A stretch of DNA of 64,000 bases from Nocardia mangyaensis (lineage in GTDB: Bacteria; Actinomycetota; Actinomycetes; Mycobacteriales; Mycobacteriaceae): positions 2,170,001 to 2,234,000 of the forward strand of contig NZ_CP018082.1 in NCBI RefSeq assembly GCF_001886715.1. Reading direction: 5' to 3'. The notes under the pieces were generated by a model. It ran no database searches. It was not told where the DNA came from and was given only the letters and a program-made list of their open reading frames with translations. The number at the start of each line of letters is the position of its first letter. Within the stretch, counting starts at the first letter, position 1. The position numbers and the translations under genes were made by a program. This document shows positions 41,103 to 49,412 of this stretch, piece after piece.

Positions 41103-42533
41103 GTGTCGATGATGAAAGGCGCCAACGTCGCGGTGCCTGCCTCCGCGGTCCGGGTCGAAGTGGGTTGGCAGTCGGGGCCGGGCGTGCCCGACGCCGACGC
41201 GTCCGCCCTGCTGCTAGCCGGGACGAAGGTGCGCTCCGACGCCGACTTCGTGTTCTACAACCAGGGCGCCCACCCTTCGGGCACGGTGCGCTACGAGGGC
41301 AAACAGCAGGGCCCGACCGTGGTCGACGCGCTCTCGGTGCAGCTGGCTCAGGTCGAGTCGGAGATCGAGAAGATCGTGCTGGCCGCCTCCGCCGACGGCG
41401 GCACCTTCGGCCAGTTCCACGGCCTCTACATCCGGATCGTCGACGCGGCCACCGGTGCCGAGCTGGCCCGCTTCGACAGCACCGGCGCCACCACCGAGAC
41501 CGCGTTCGTCCTCGGCGAGCTCTACCGCAGGCAGGGCGCGTGGAAGTTCCGCGCGGTGGGTCAGGGGTACGACACCGGATTGGCCGGTCTGGCCACCGAT
41601 TTCGGCATCTCCGTCGACGACGCCCCCACACCCCCGGCGCCACCGTTCACGCCACCACCACCACCGACCCAGCCCTACGCCCCACCACACGCGCCCGCCA
41701 ACCAGCCGCCGCAGTTCGCACCTCCGCAGCCGTACGCGCCCCCGCCGCGTGCGCAGCCGTACGCGCCCCCGCCGCCGCCCGCGCAGCCGTACGCGCCTCC
41801 TCCGCCGCCGCCCGGTCAGCCGTATGCCCCGCCGCCCCAAGGCCGGCCCCAATTCGCTCCGCCTCCACCGCCTTCCATGCCGCAGCCGACCGGCGCCCCG
41901 GTGAACCTGGCCAAGATCTCGCTCACCAAGGACTCCCCGTCGGTCTCGCTCACCAAGCACGGCGCCACCGGCGGCGCCATGCGGGTGAACCTCAACTGGA
42001 CCTCGATGGCGTCCAGCGGCGGCCTGTTCGGCAAGTTGCGTGGCAAGAACATCGACCTGGACCTGTGCTGCTTCTTCGAGTTGTCCACCGGTGAGATCGG
42101 CTCGGTGCGCGCGCTGGACCGCCGCTTCGGCGCGCTCTACGAGCCGCCCTTCATCCACCTCGACCAGGACGACCGCACCGGCGCGAGCGCCTCCGGCGAG
42201 AACCTGTCGATCAATCTCGACTACACCCAGTCCTTCCGCCGCATCTTGGTCTTCGCCTCGATCTACGAGGGCGCCAGCGATTTCCGCGGCGTGCACGCCA
42301 CCGTCACCTTGTACCCGGTGAACTCGGCGCCGATCGAGATGACCCTCGACGGCTGCACCGACAACTCCCGCGACGCGGTGCTGGCCGTGCTGGACAACGT
42401 CAACGGTGAACTGGTGGTGCGCCGCGAGGGCGCCTTCGTCCGCCCACCCGCCGGGCAGCCCGGTGGCGGCATCATCGAGATCGCGCGACTCTACAACTGG
42501 GACTTCGGCTTCCAGGCGGGCCGCGGCAAGTGA
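41103..42533 (+). CDS. Two-domain TerD/TerA-like tellurium-resistance family protein with Pro-rich linker
   Basis: Product of 476 residues from a GTG (VSMMKGANVAVP) with a TAGGTT -10 ending 7 nt upstream (leaderless). Residues ~1-175 are a TerD domain (VEVGWQSGPGVPDADASALL, DFVFYNQGAHPSGTVRYEGK) with the acidic Ca2+-binding positions. Residues ~178-270 are a Pro/Ala/Tyr-rich linker with repeated QPYAPP units. Residues ~280-470 are a second, TerA-like domain (MRVNLNWTSMASSGGLFGKL, IYEGASDFRGVHATVTLYPV). TerD proteins belong to stress-response or phage-defence-linked ter systems; the exact role is unsettled. The next gene overlaps by GTGA. Confidence 0.9.
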   Translation: MSMMKGANVAVPASAVRVEVGWQSGPGVPDADASALLLAGTKVRSDADFVFYNQGAHPSGTVRYEGKQQGPTVVDALSVQLAQVESEIEKIVLAASADGGTFGQFHGLYIRIVDAATGAELARFDSTGATTETAFVLGELYRRQGAWKFRAVGQGYDTGLAGLATDFGISVDDAPTPPAPPFTPPPPPTQPYAPPHAPANQPPQFAPPQPYAPPPRAQPYAPPPPPAQPYAPPPPPPGQPYAPPPQGRPQFAPPPPPSMPQPTGAPVNLAKISLTKDSPSVSLTKHGATGGAMRVNLNWTSMASSGGLFGKLRGKNIDLDLCCFFELSTGEIGSVRALDRRFGALYEPPFIHLDQDDRTGASASGENLSINLDYTQSFRRILVFASIYEGASDFRGVHATVTLYPVNSAPIEMTLDGCTDNSRDAVLAVLDNVNGELVVRREGAFVRPPAGQPGGGIIEIARLYNWDFGFQAGRGK

Positions 42534-43297
42534 TCCGCCACCCCGCGACCCGGGTACTGAACGCGCTGGTCTATCACCCGGACAAGCACGTCGCGCAGAC
42601 CCCGGCCGCGCTCGGTCTCGACTACCGCGAGCTGACCATGCGCACCGCCGACGGCCTGGACGTGCACGGTTGGTTCGTGCCCGCCGAGCGCCCGCGCGCG
42701 CACATCCTCTACGCGCACGGCAACGCGGGCACCATCGGCGACCGCGTCTCGATCATCGCACTGCTGGTCGCGGCGGGTTTCGATGTCCTGGCCTTCGACT
42801 ATCGCGGCTTCGGTCGCAGCGCGGGCAGGCCGGGGGAGCAGGGCACCTATCTCGACGCGCGCGCCGCGCGCGCCGCGCTGCTCGCCCAGCCCGGGGTCGA
42901 CCCGGACCGGGTGCTCTACCTGGGTAAATCCCTCGGCGGCGGGGTCCTGCTGGAACTGGCCACCGAGTTCCCGCCCGCCGGCATGATCCTGATGTCGACG
43001 TTCAGCGGCATGCGCGACGCCGCCCGCTCGGTCTACCCGTTCCTGCCCGCCCCGCTCATCCCGAACGCCTACCCGAGCCTGGCTCGGATCGCCACCGTGG
43101 GCGTCCCGGTGCTGATGATGCACGGCGAGCGCGACGAACTGCTCCCGCTGCGCCACGCCGAACGCCTCTTCGCCGCGGCGCGCGAGCCCAAGCAGTTGAT
43201 CGTCGTCCCCGGCGCCGGTCACAACGACGTCATCGACACGCTCGGCCCGCGCTGGGCTCGGCTGATCAGTGACTGGGTTGCCTCATCGATCGTCTGA
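42530..43297 (+). CDS. Alpha/beta hydrolase
   Basis: Product of 255 residues from a GTG overlapping the TerD-like stop, so it is coupled to it. The fold shows the oxyanion HG motif ILYAHGNAGTIGDR, the nucleophile elbow GKSLGGG (S134), the acid in MMHGERDELLP and the histidine in VPGAGHNDVIDTLG, so the Ser-Asp-His triad is complete. It resembles the ABHD13/YfhR group. An N-terminal hydrophobic helix is absent. Substrate unknown; coupling to the ter-like gene suggests a membrane-stress role, which is inference. Confidence 0.9.
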   Translation: MIRHPATRVLNALVYHPDKHVAQTPAALGLDYRELTMRTADGLDVHGWFVPAERPRAHILYAHGNAGTIGDRVSIIALLVAAGFDVLAFDYRGFGRSAGRPGEQGTYLDARAARAALLAQPGVDPDRVLYLGKSLGGGVLLELATEFPPAGMILMSTFSGMRDAARSVYPFLPAPLIPNAYPSLARIATVGVPVLMMHGERDELLPLRHAERLFAAAREPKQLIVVPGAGHNDVIDTLGPRWARLISDWVASSIV

Positions 43298-43352
43298 GGC
43301 CGTCGTGTTCGAGCCTCGGGCGTGGGCGGGCTGTTCTGCGTAGCCTGGCGGT

Positions 43353-43859
43353 ATGAGCGAAACGAGCGAGATCCTCGGTCGGCTGGCCGCGCTGCCCGAT
43401 GCCGAGCTGGTGTCGGTGCTGCGCGCCGCGGTCGCCGGGCGGCCGGGTCTGGCCGCGGTCGCCGCCGCACTGGCCGAGGCCGAGATCGGGCACGGCGACA
43501 TCGATCCCCCTGTGATGCTGGACACCGACATAGCGGATGCGAATGTGGCGCCCGTCGCATCGGAGCAGGTCGGAGGCGCAATCCCGGTACCGCCGGTACC
43601 GCCTGGGCTGCCGGGGACCCCCGCACCGCCCGCTACCGGCGGATATTCCACTTCCGGAGTGCCGACATTCGACACCGTTCGCGATAAGGTCGAGCAGCGT
43701 TTCGGCACCGCGCAGGGAATGGGTGAACTCGACCGGCAGACCCCCGCGGGTCGCAGCGCCGACGAACAGTGGGAGGCGCGGGAGAAGGCCGCGCGCGAGC
43801 GTCTGGACCAGATTCGGAAATCGATGCACGGCAACGATTCCGGGGCCGACGACAAGTAG
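43353..43859 (+). CDS. Hypothetical protein with Pro-rich centre
   Basis: Product of 168 residues with a TAGCCT -10 ending 6 nt before the ATG (leaderless). An N-terminal helical region (SEILGRLAALPDAELVSVLR) is followed by a Pro/Val/Gly-rich stretch and a charged helical C-terminus (FDTVRDKVEQRFGTAQGMGE, WEAREKAARERLDQIRKSMH). No signal peptide or membrane segment. No family recognised. It sits between the hydrolase and another unknown gene. Confidence 0.75.
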   Translation: MSETSEILGRLAALPDAELVSVLRAAVAGRPGLAAVAAALAEAEIGHGDIDPPVMLDTDIADANVAPVASEQVGGAIPVPPVPPGLPGTPAPPATGGYSTSGVPTFDTVRDKVEQRFGTAQGMGELDRQTPAGRSADEQWEAREKAARERLDQIRKSMHGNDSGADDK

Positions 43860-43905
43860 CCGCAAGGTCTCCCGTCCCGAGCAACGAACCGTGATGGGTG
43901 GACAC

Positions 43906-44928
43906 ATGACACAGGCGCGCCAGATCGCCGAACGACTGCTCGACGCGCAGGTGGACTTTTTGCTCGCCGAGGTGACCGGCGACCGGTTCGCCGAGGTGAT
44001 CGCCCGCGATGTGGCCGCCGTGCTCGCCGTCGGCGACACCATCGTCTTCGGCGACGTGGTGTCGCTGGAACAGGGCGAGGAGACCGTCGCCACCGTCTTC
44101 GACCGCATCGGCGGCAGCCCGGTGATCGCCGACACCGTCGGCATCTTCTCCGACGCCATCTACGACCACATCGCCGCCAACACCGAATACACCCTCGGCG
44201 ACGTGGTCGACCGGGAACCGGTGGAGGCGCTGCTGGAGAAGATCTTCGGCATGCACCAGGCCCAGGAGCGCATCCTGGACCGGCTCACCGAGAGCCCGCT
44301 GGTGGCCACCGTCGCGTCCCGTTTCGTCGACAAGTTGATCGGCGACTTCATGCAGGCCAATCGTGAACGCGCCGAGAAGATTCCGGGCGTCTCCTCGATC
44401 ATGTCGCTGGGGCAGTCCGCGGCTACTCGCGCCAAGAAGGTCGCCGACAGCACCTTCGTCGGTGACCTCGCGGGCAAGGGCGCGCTGTTCGCACTCAAGC
44501 GCACCAACAACGCCATCCGCGACATGCTGCGCGACGCCCCGGTGCACTCGGCGGCCATGGAGTTCTGGGACCTGCACGCCGACGAGCCGGTTGCCGGCCT
44601 GCGCGAATACCTGACCCAGAAGGACCTCAACGAACTGGTTCAGATCTGCTACGAGATCGCGGTGACGACCAGGGAGAAGGAGTACTTCGGCCTGCTGGTG
44701 CGCGAGTGCGTCGAGGTCTTCTACACCAAGTACAGCGACCACACGCTGGCATCGATGCTGCCCGAACTCGGTCTCAGCGCCGAGGATGTCAGCGCCGAGA
44801 TCCTGCGCTACGGACCCGCCGTCATCGAGTCGGCCAAGCGCAATGGCGTGCTGGCCGGGCTGATCCGCGAGCGGCTCGAGCCGTTCTTCCTCTCCGAGCA
44901 GGTGCTCGGCATTCTCGCCGGCGAGTAA
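43906..44928 (+). CDS. Conserved hypothetical all-helical protein
   Basis: Product of 340 residues from the ATG at 43906 behind GGGTGGA; the GTG at 43891 and ATG at 43894 are in-frame alternatives. The sequence is helical throughout: ARQIAERLLDAQVDFLLAEV, SRFVDKLIGDFMQANRERAE, MEFWDLHADEPVAGLREYLT and REKEYFGLLVRECVEVFYTK. No catalytic motif or membrane segment. The ordered, non-repetitive sequence and codon usage support a real gene. It ends the four-gene group that begins with the TerD/TerA-like gene. Function unknown. Confidence 0.78.
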   Translation: MTQARQIAERLLDAQVDFLLAEVTGDRFAEVIARDVAAVLAVGDTIVFGDVVSLEQGEETVATVFDRIGGSPVIADTVGIFSDAIYDHIAANTEYTLGDVVDREPVEALLEKIFGMHQAQERILDRLTESPLVATVASRFVDKLIGDFMQANRERAEKIPGVSSIMSLGQSAATRAKKVADSTFVGDLAGKGALFALKRTNNAIRDMLRDAPVHSAAMEFWDLHADEPVAGLREYLTQKDLNELVQICYEIAVTTREKEYFGLLVRECVEVFYTKYSDHTLASMLPELGLSAEDVSAEILRYGPAVIESAKRNGVLAGLIRERLEPFFLSEQVLGILAGE

Positions 44929-45283
44929 TTCCGGTCGGGAACAAATTGCGGTGATTCGCCGCGGAATTGCGTGCGGTGCGCCGATGTTTCGTGCTGCGCG
45001 CAATTCTGGAATTCGCTCACCCGTACCACTTGTGCCCGCCGTCACCGAATGTCGCTCCCGGCATGTATCGGGGGCGAAACGGGCAGGTAACGCCGTCACC
45101 GAGCGCACGGTGAGCTTTCGGTCACCTCACCCCGCTTTGATTTCCGGCATGTTGAGATCAGTGCACGAAACCCGCTCCAAGGCCGCCCCGTCTTGACCGC
45201 GTCTTCCGGGGCGTGCAAGTTGGCACCTGACTTTCGCTGGGCCGCCGGGTATTTCACCCGCCGGTGTTTCAAAGGAGCAGGTG
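44929..45283. promoter_or_regulatory. Gene-free 5' region of the conservon
   Basis: These 355 nt are somewhat less GC-rich than their surroundings and hold no supported ORF. A TTGACC at 45193-45198 could be a -35, but no convincing -10 follows at the right spacing. The region ends with AAAGGAG (45271-45277), the ribosome-binding site of the kinase gene. Confidence 0.4.
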
Positions 45284-47860
45284 GTGCGCGCACGTACCCG
45301 GCCGGATCGGACTCGAATCCGATCCACCACATACCGGGCCGCCGGTACCGGGCTGATTCGGCCGCGCACCATTTCCGGCCAGCTCGCCCGGATCCTCGCG
45401 GTGTCGCTGGTGCTGGTTCTCGCGCTGCTCGGGCTCACGGTGTCGAGCCAGATCGGTGAGTACCGGCGCAGCGGCCAGGCGGTCGACGCGGTGGTTCTGG
45501 CGCTGGCGGCCCAGGACCTGGTGCAGGAGCTGCAGCGTGAACGCGGGCTGAGCAATGGGCTGCTCGGCGGCGACGCACGCCTGGGGCAGTCGGTGCTCGA
45601 TCAGCGCACCGGCACCGACCTCGCCCTGCGGAACCTGTCCGCCACGGTGGCCGCCGATCCACCCGGCGCGAGCGAGGTGTCCTCGGCGCTGGGCCACCTG
45701 ACCGGCCTGCCCGGTGTGCGCTCCCAGATCGACACCCGCAACGTGACCCGGTCGGCGGCATTCCAGTTCTACACCGACGGTATCGACGCGATGAACCGGC
45801 TGTTCCTCGGCCTCGACCAGGCGCGTGACCCGCAGGTCCGGCACGGCCTGCAGGCGCTCTACGCCCTCGGCGACGCCAAGGAGTACAACGCGCGCGAACG
45901 CGGTTTCCTCAACGGCGTGTTCGCCGCCGGGGAGTTCGCGCCGGGGGAGTACGTGCAATTCCTCGACATCCGTGCCGCTCGCACCGCCGCGCTGACCCAG
46001 TTCGGTCGCGATGCCACCGTCGCCCAGCGCGATCGCCTCGAACTGGTACTCGCGGGCGAGAACGCCGCGCGCGCCGCCGAATCGGAGAACATCGCCATCG
46101 CCTCGACTGCGGGCCCGCTGACCCAGCAGGTCGACCCCGCGCAGTGGTGGGCACAGATGACCGCCGTGATCGACGATCAGCGCGCCGTGCAGCAGACGAT
46201 CGGCGACGACATCCGTGCCCGCGCCGACGAGCTGCGTCGCGAGGCCGCTGTGCTGCTCGCGGCCTTCGCACTCGCCGCCCTGCTCGCGATCGCGGCGGAG
46301 TTCGCCCTGGTCTTCGCCAGTATCCGGGCCATCGTGCGCCCGCTCGCCCGGCTGGCCGCCGAAGCCGACGACGTGGCCTCCGCCCGGCTGCCCGAGGTGA
46401 TCGCGGCCTGGCGCGGTTGCGACACCACCCCCGAGCCGCCCGCGCCCGTGCGCACCCCGCCCGGTGCCGGCGTCGAGATCGCCGCGGTGGCAGGGGCTTT
46501 GGACCGAGTCCAGACCACCGCGTTCGAGCTGGCCTCCGAGCAGGCGCTGGTGCGGCGCAACACCACCGAGTCGATGGCGAACCTGGCGCGGCGCAATCAG
46601 AATCTCGTGCGCAGGCAGCTGGGTCTGATCAGCGAGTTCGAGCGCGAGGAACTCGATCCCAAGGCGCTGTCGAACCTGTTCGAACTCGACCATCTCGCCA
46701 CCCGCATGCGCCGCAACGCCGAGAGCCTGCTGGTGCTCGTCGGCGAGGCGAGCCCGCGCCGCTGGGCCGAGCCGATCGCGCTCAGCGATGTCATCCGGGC
46801 CGGGCTCTCCGAGGTCGACGACTATCGGCGGGTGGCGCTGCGCCGGGTCGACGAGATCGCCGTCACCGGCGCGGTGGTCAGCGAACTCGCCCACATCCTG
46901 GCCGAACTCATCGAGAACGGTCTCGCCTTCTCCCCACCCGATCTCGAGGTGGAGGTGTACGGGCGCCGGATGGCGGGCGGCTACCTGCTCGCTGTCGTCG
47001 ACCACGGCGTCGGCATGCCCGCCGACGCCCTCGCCGAGGCGAACGCCCGCCTGCGCGGCGAACAGGACTTCATCGTCGCCTCCACCCGCTACCTGGGCCA
47101 CTATGTGGTCGGCCGCCTGGCCAGCCGCCTCGACATCAGCGTGGAACTCACCACCTCCCCGGTGAGCGGCATCGTGGCCCGTTTGCTCCTGCCGCCCGCC
47201 ATCCTCGCCGACGACACCTCATCCCACCCAGCCGGTCGACCGGACACCGCGACACGGGCGACTCCTGCCGACTCGCTCGTGTCGACCACTGCGAGCGAGC
47301 CGGTCGCGCGCAGAGCGCTGCCGCGGTCCGAGACCGCGACGGGTCCCGTCGTGGCCGAGCCGCCGACCCTCAACGGCGCCACCGCGCACCCGGCCGATTC
47401 GGTCTACGCCCAATTCTTCAGCAGCGCGACAGCATCGGTGGGAGCAGCCGGTCACGCCGACGACAGGACATCCGCGGAGCCGGGCGCGGCCGCTGGCCAC
47501 AGCACCCGGACGACTTCCGAACAGATCAGCGGCCGGGACCTCGACGACATGACGCGGGGCGGCGACATCGATGGGCATGACGCCTCCGCCGACAACGGTC
47601 CAGCGATCGCGCATCGGCAGGTCGGCGAGCCTGCCGTGGTCGAACGAACTCGCAACGGGCTGGTGAAGCGGGCCAAGCGCGCCACATCGCCGGGCTCGGA
47701 TCGTCCGCACCGCGATCCGGGGCCGCACCAGGACCGCCCGCCCGCGCTGGACCGTACCCCCGACCAGACGCGCAGCATGCTCGCTTCGTTCCGCACCGGC
47801 CACGAACGTGGCGGGCTCGGGACCGAATTGTCGTCCACCCCCGCCGAGCACATCCGCTGA
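45284..47860 (+). CDS. Conservon sensor histidine kinase with NIT domain (CvnA-like)
   Basis: Product of 858 residues from the GTG at 45284, 6 nt after AAAGGAG. A transmembrane helix (SGQLARILAVSLVLVLALLG) precedes an extracytoplasmic nitrate/nitrite-sensing-type NIT domain (~60-310), a second helix (LLAAFALAALLAIAAEFALV), a HAMP-like linker and a HATPase_c domain (~520-650) with NGLAFSPPDLEVEVYG and VVDHGVGMP. A conventional phosphoacceptor H-box is not evident. The C-terminal ~210 residues are disordered, rich in Pro/Ala/Arg. This matches CvnA, first gene of the actinobacterial conservon; the next three genes complete the set. Confidence 0.9.
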   Translation: MRARTRPDRTRIRSTTYRAAGTGLIRPRTISGQLARILAVSLVLVLALLGLTVSSQIGEYRRSGQAVDAVVLALAAQDLVQELQRERGLSNGLLGGDARLGQSVLDQRTGTDLALRNLSATVAADPPGASEVSSALGHLTGLPGVRSQIDTRNVTRSAAFQFYTDGIDAMNRLFLGLDQARDPQVRHGLQALYALGDAKEYNARERGFLNGVFAAGEFAPGEYVQFLDIRAARTAALTQFGRDATVAQRDRLELVLAGENAARAAESENIAIASTAGPLTQQVDPAQWWAQMTAVIDDQRAVQQTIGDDIRARADELRREAAVLLAAFALAALLAIAAEFALVFASIRAIVRPLARLAAEADDVASARLPEVIAAWRGCDTTPEPPAPVRTPPGAGVEIAAVAGALDRVQTTAFELASEQALVRRNTTESMANLARRNQNLVRRQLGLISEFEREELDPKALSNLFELDHLATRMRRNAESLLVLVGEASPRRWAEPIALSDVIRAGLSEVDDYRRVALRRVDEIAVTGAVVSELAHILAELIENGLAFSPPDLEVEVYGRRMAGGYLLAVVDHGVGMPADALAEANARLRGEQDFIVASTRYLGHYVVGRLASRLDISVELTTSPVSGIVARLLLPPAILADDTSSHPAGRPDTATRATPADSLVSTTASEPVARRALPRSETATGPVVAEPPTLNGATAHPADSVYAQFFSSATASVGAAGHADDRTSAEPGAAAGHSTRTTSEQISGRDLDDMTRGGDIDGHDASADNGPAIAHRQVGEPAVVERTRNGLVKRAKRATSPGSDRPHRDPGPHQDRPPALDRTPDQTRSMLASFRTGHERGGLGTELSSTPAEHIR

Positions 47861-47889
47861 CCGAGCGGACCCGACCTCAGGAGACCCCG

Positions 47890-48318
47890 GTGACCACCCA
47901 GCTACCTACCGCTGATCCGCACACTTTCAACTGGCTGCTCGGCAATTTCGTCCGCAATACCGACGGCGTGCGCGACACCGTCGCCGTGTCCTCCGACGGG
48001 CTGCTCATCGCCATGTCCGACGGCCTGGATCGCGCGGGCGCCGACCGGCTCGCCGCGATGGTGTCGGGATTGTCGAGCCTGGCCCGCAGTGCCTCGCGCA
48101 GTTACGATTTCGACGGCCTGAAGCTGATCATGATCGAGATGAAGCGCGGCTTCCTGCTGGTCTCGGCGCTCGGCGACGGCAGTTGTCTCGGGGTGATCGC
48201 CGAGGGCGGCTGCGATGTCGGGCTGGTCGGCTACGAGATGGCGGTGCTCGCCGAACGCGCCGGATCGCTGCTCGACCCGCTGCTGATCAGCGAACTGCGT
48301 GAGTCGTTGCGCAGATGA
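47890..48318 (+). CDS. Roadblock/LC7 domain protein (CvnB-like)
   Basis: Product of 142 residues from a GTG with AGGAGA upstream. Roadblock/LC7 fold: FNWLLGNFVRNTDGVRDTVA, then VSSDGLLIAMSDGLDRAGAD and RGFLLVSALGDGSCLGVIAE. In conservons this protein partners the small GTPase, possibly as a MglB-like regulator. The stop overlaps the start of the DUF742 gene (ATGA), so the two are coupled. Confidence 0.93.
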   Translation: MTTQLPTADPHTFNWLLGNFVRNTDGVRDTVAVSSDGLLIAMSDGLDRAGADRLAAMVSGLSSLARSASRSYDFDGLKLIMIEMKRGFLLVSALGDGSCLGVIAEGGCDVGLVGYEMAVLAERAGSLLDPLLISELRESLRR

Positions 48319-48749
48319 GGGATCCCGATCTGCCCCGCCTGCCCGATCCGCGCATGATCCCGGTGCGGACGCCGACCGGCTGGCGTGATCCGCCGCCCGC
48401 GACCGCGGAACGGACCGCCGACCACGTCGACGACCGATTCGTGCGCCCGTTCGTCGTCACCGCGGGCCGCACCGTCCCGGTCCTGGACGGCCTGCGCATC
48501 GAAACCCTCGTTCAGGCGCCGCCCTCGGCCCTGTCGGCGCCGCTGCGGTTCGAGGAACGCACTGTTGTGCAGCTGTGCCTGCGTCCACATTCCATCGCCG
48601 AAATCGGTGTCGCCCTGCGGGTTCCGGTCGGCATCGCCAAGGTGATCGTCAGCGATCTGGTGGCGGCGGGGCACGTGACCGTCCGTGACGCACCGGAACT
48701 GTCGACCGCCGCCATCGAGAGGATCAGGGATCTTGTTCGCGCACTCTGA
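48315..48749 (+). CDS. DUF742 winged-helix protein (CvnC-like)
   Basis: Product of 144 residues. The DUF742 domain covers residues ~38-140: FVRPFVVTAGRTVPVLDGLR, FEERTVVQLCLRPHSIAEIG and VGIAKVIVSDLVAAGHVTVR, an arrangement like a winged helix that in other conservons is proposed to link the kinase/GTPase system to output. It overlaps cvnB by ATGA and the GTPase gene by 17 bp. Confidence 0.92.
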   Translation: MRDPDLPRLPDPRMIPVRTPTGWRDPPPATAERTADHVDDRFVRPFVVTAGRTVPVLDGLRIETLVQAPPSALSAPLRFEERTVVQLCLRPHSIAEIGVALRVPVGIAKVIVSDLVAAGHVTVRDAPELSTAAIERIRDLVRAL

Positions 48750-49332
48750 ATTCCGTACACCGGCGATGCCGTCCTCGGTGAAGATCGTGGTCAGCGGCGG
48801 CTTCGGCGTCGGCAAGACCACCTTCATCGGCGCCATCTCCGAGATCGAGCCGCTGGTCACCGAGGCGTCGATGACCGAGGTGTCGATCGGCATCGACGAC
48901 CCCGGCCACCGCGCCGACAAGACCGCGACCACCGTCGCCCTCGACTTCGGCCGTGTCACCCTCGACGACTCGCTGATCCTGTATCTGTTCGGCACCCCCG
49001 GCCAGGACCGTTTCGTGTTCCTCTGGGACGACCTCGTCGACGGCGCCCTCGGCGCGGTCATCGTCGTCGACACCAGTCGCGTCGAGGACTGCTACCCCGT
49101 TCTGGACTACTTCGAAGACCACAACACCCCCTTCATCATCGTGGTCAACCGCTTCGACGCCGCCCCCCACTTCGCCCTCGACGAGGTCCGCGAGGCCCTC
49201 GGCCTCGACGACTGGATCCCCGTCCTCGACTGCGACGCCCGCGACCGCGACTCCGTCAAGAACACCCTCGTCGCCCTCCTCGAACAGGTCCTCCTGCACC
49301 GAGCCCACCCCCGCCACCGCGAGGTCAGCTGA
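48733..49332 (+). CDS. Conservon small GTPase (CvnD-like)
   Basis: Product of 199 residues from a TTG at 48733 inside the cvnC end; the ATG at 48766 would give 188 residues. G-domain motifs: G1 VSGGFGVGKTTFIGAIS, G3 LFGTPGQDRF, G4 VVNRFD, G5-like DCDARD. It is an MglA-like Ras-superfamily switch of the actinobacterial conservon. Together with the three genes upstream it would form a membrane-associated signalling complex. A 20-bp bidirectional terminator follows 15 nt after the stop. Confidence 0.93.
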   Translation: MFAHSEFRTPAMPSSVKIVVSGGFGVGKTTFIGAISEIEPLVTEASMTEVSIGIDDPGHRADKTATTVALDFGRVTLDDSLILYLFGTPGQDRFVFLWDDLVDGALGAVIVVDTSRVEDCYPVLDYFEDHNTPFIIVVNRFDAAPHFALDEVREALGLDDWIPVLDCDARDRDSVKNTLVALLEQVLLHRAHPRHREVS

Positions 49333-49347
49333 CCGTTGGACGAACGG

Positions 49348-49403
49348 TCACCACGCTCTGGTGGCGGCATCGGCGAAAGCCGACCGCCACCAGAGCGTGG
49401 TGA
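49348..49403. terminator. Bidirectional terminator between conservon and lipase
   Basis: Perfect 20-bp stem (49348-49367 with 49384-49403) and a 16-nt loop, between two convergent genes. Confidence 0.88.
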
Positions 49404-49412
49404 TCTCGTCGG

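Noticed and set aside
45269..47101. 610-residue reverse-strand open frame opposite the conservon kinase
   Set aside because: Low-complexity Gly/Gln/His-rich shadow of a well-supported kinase gene.
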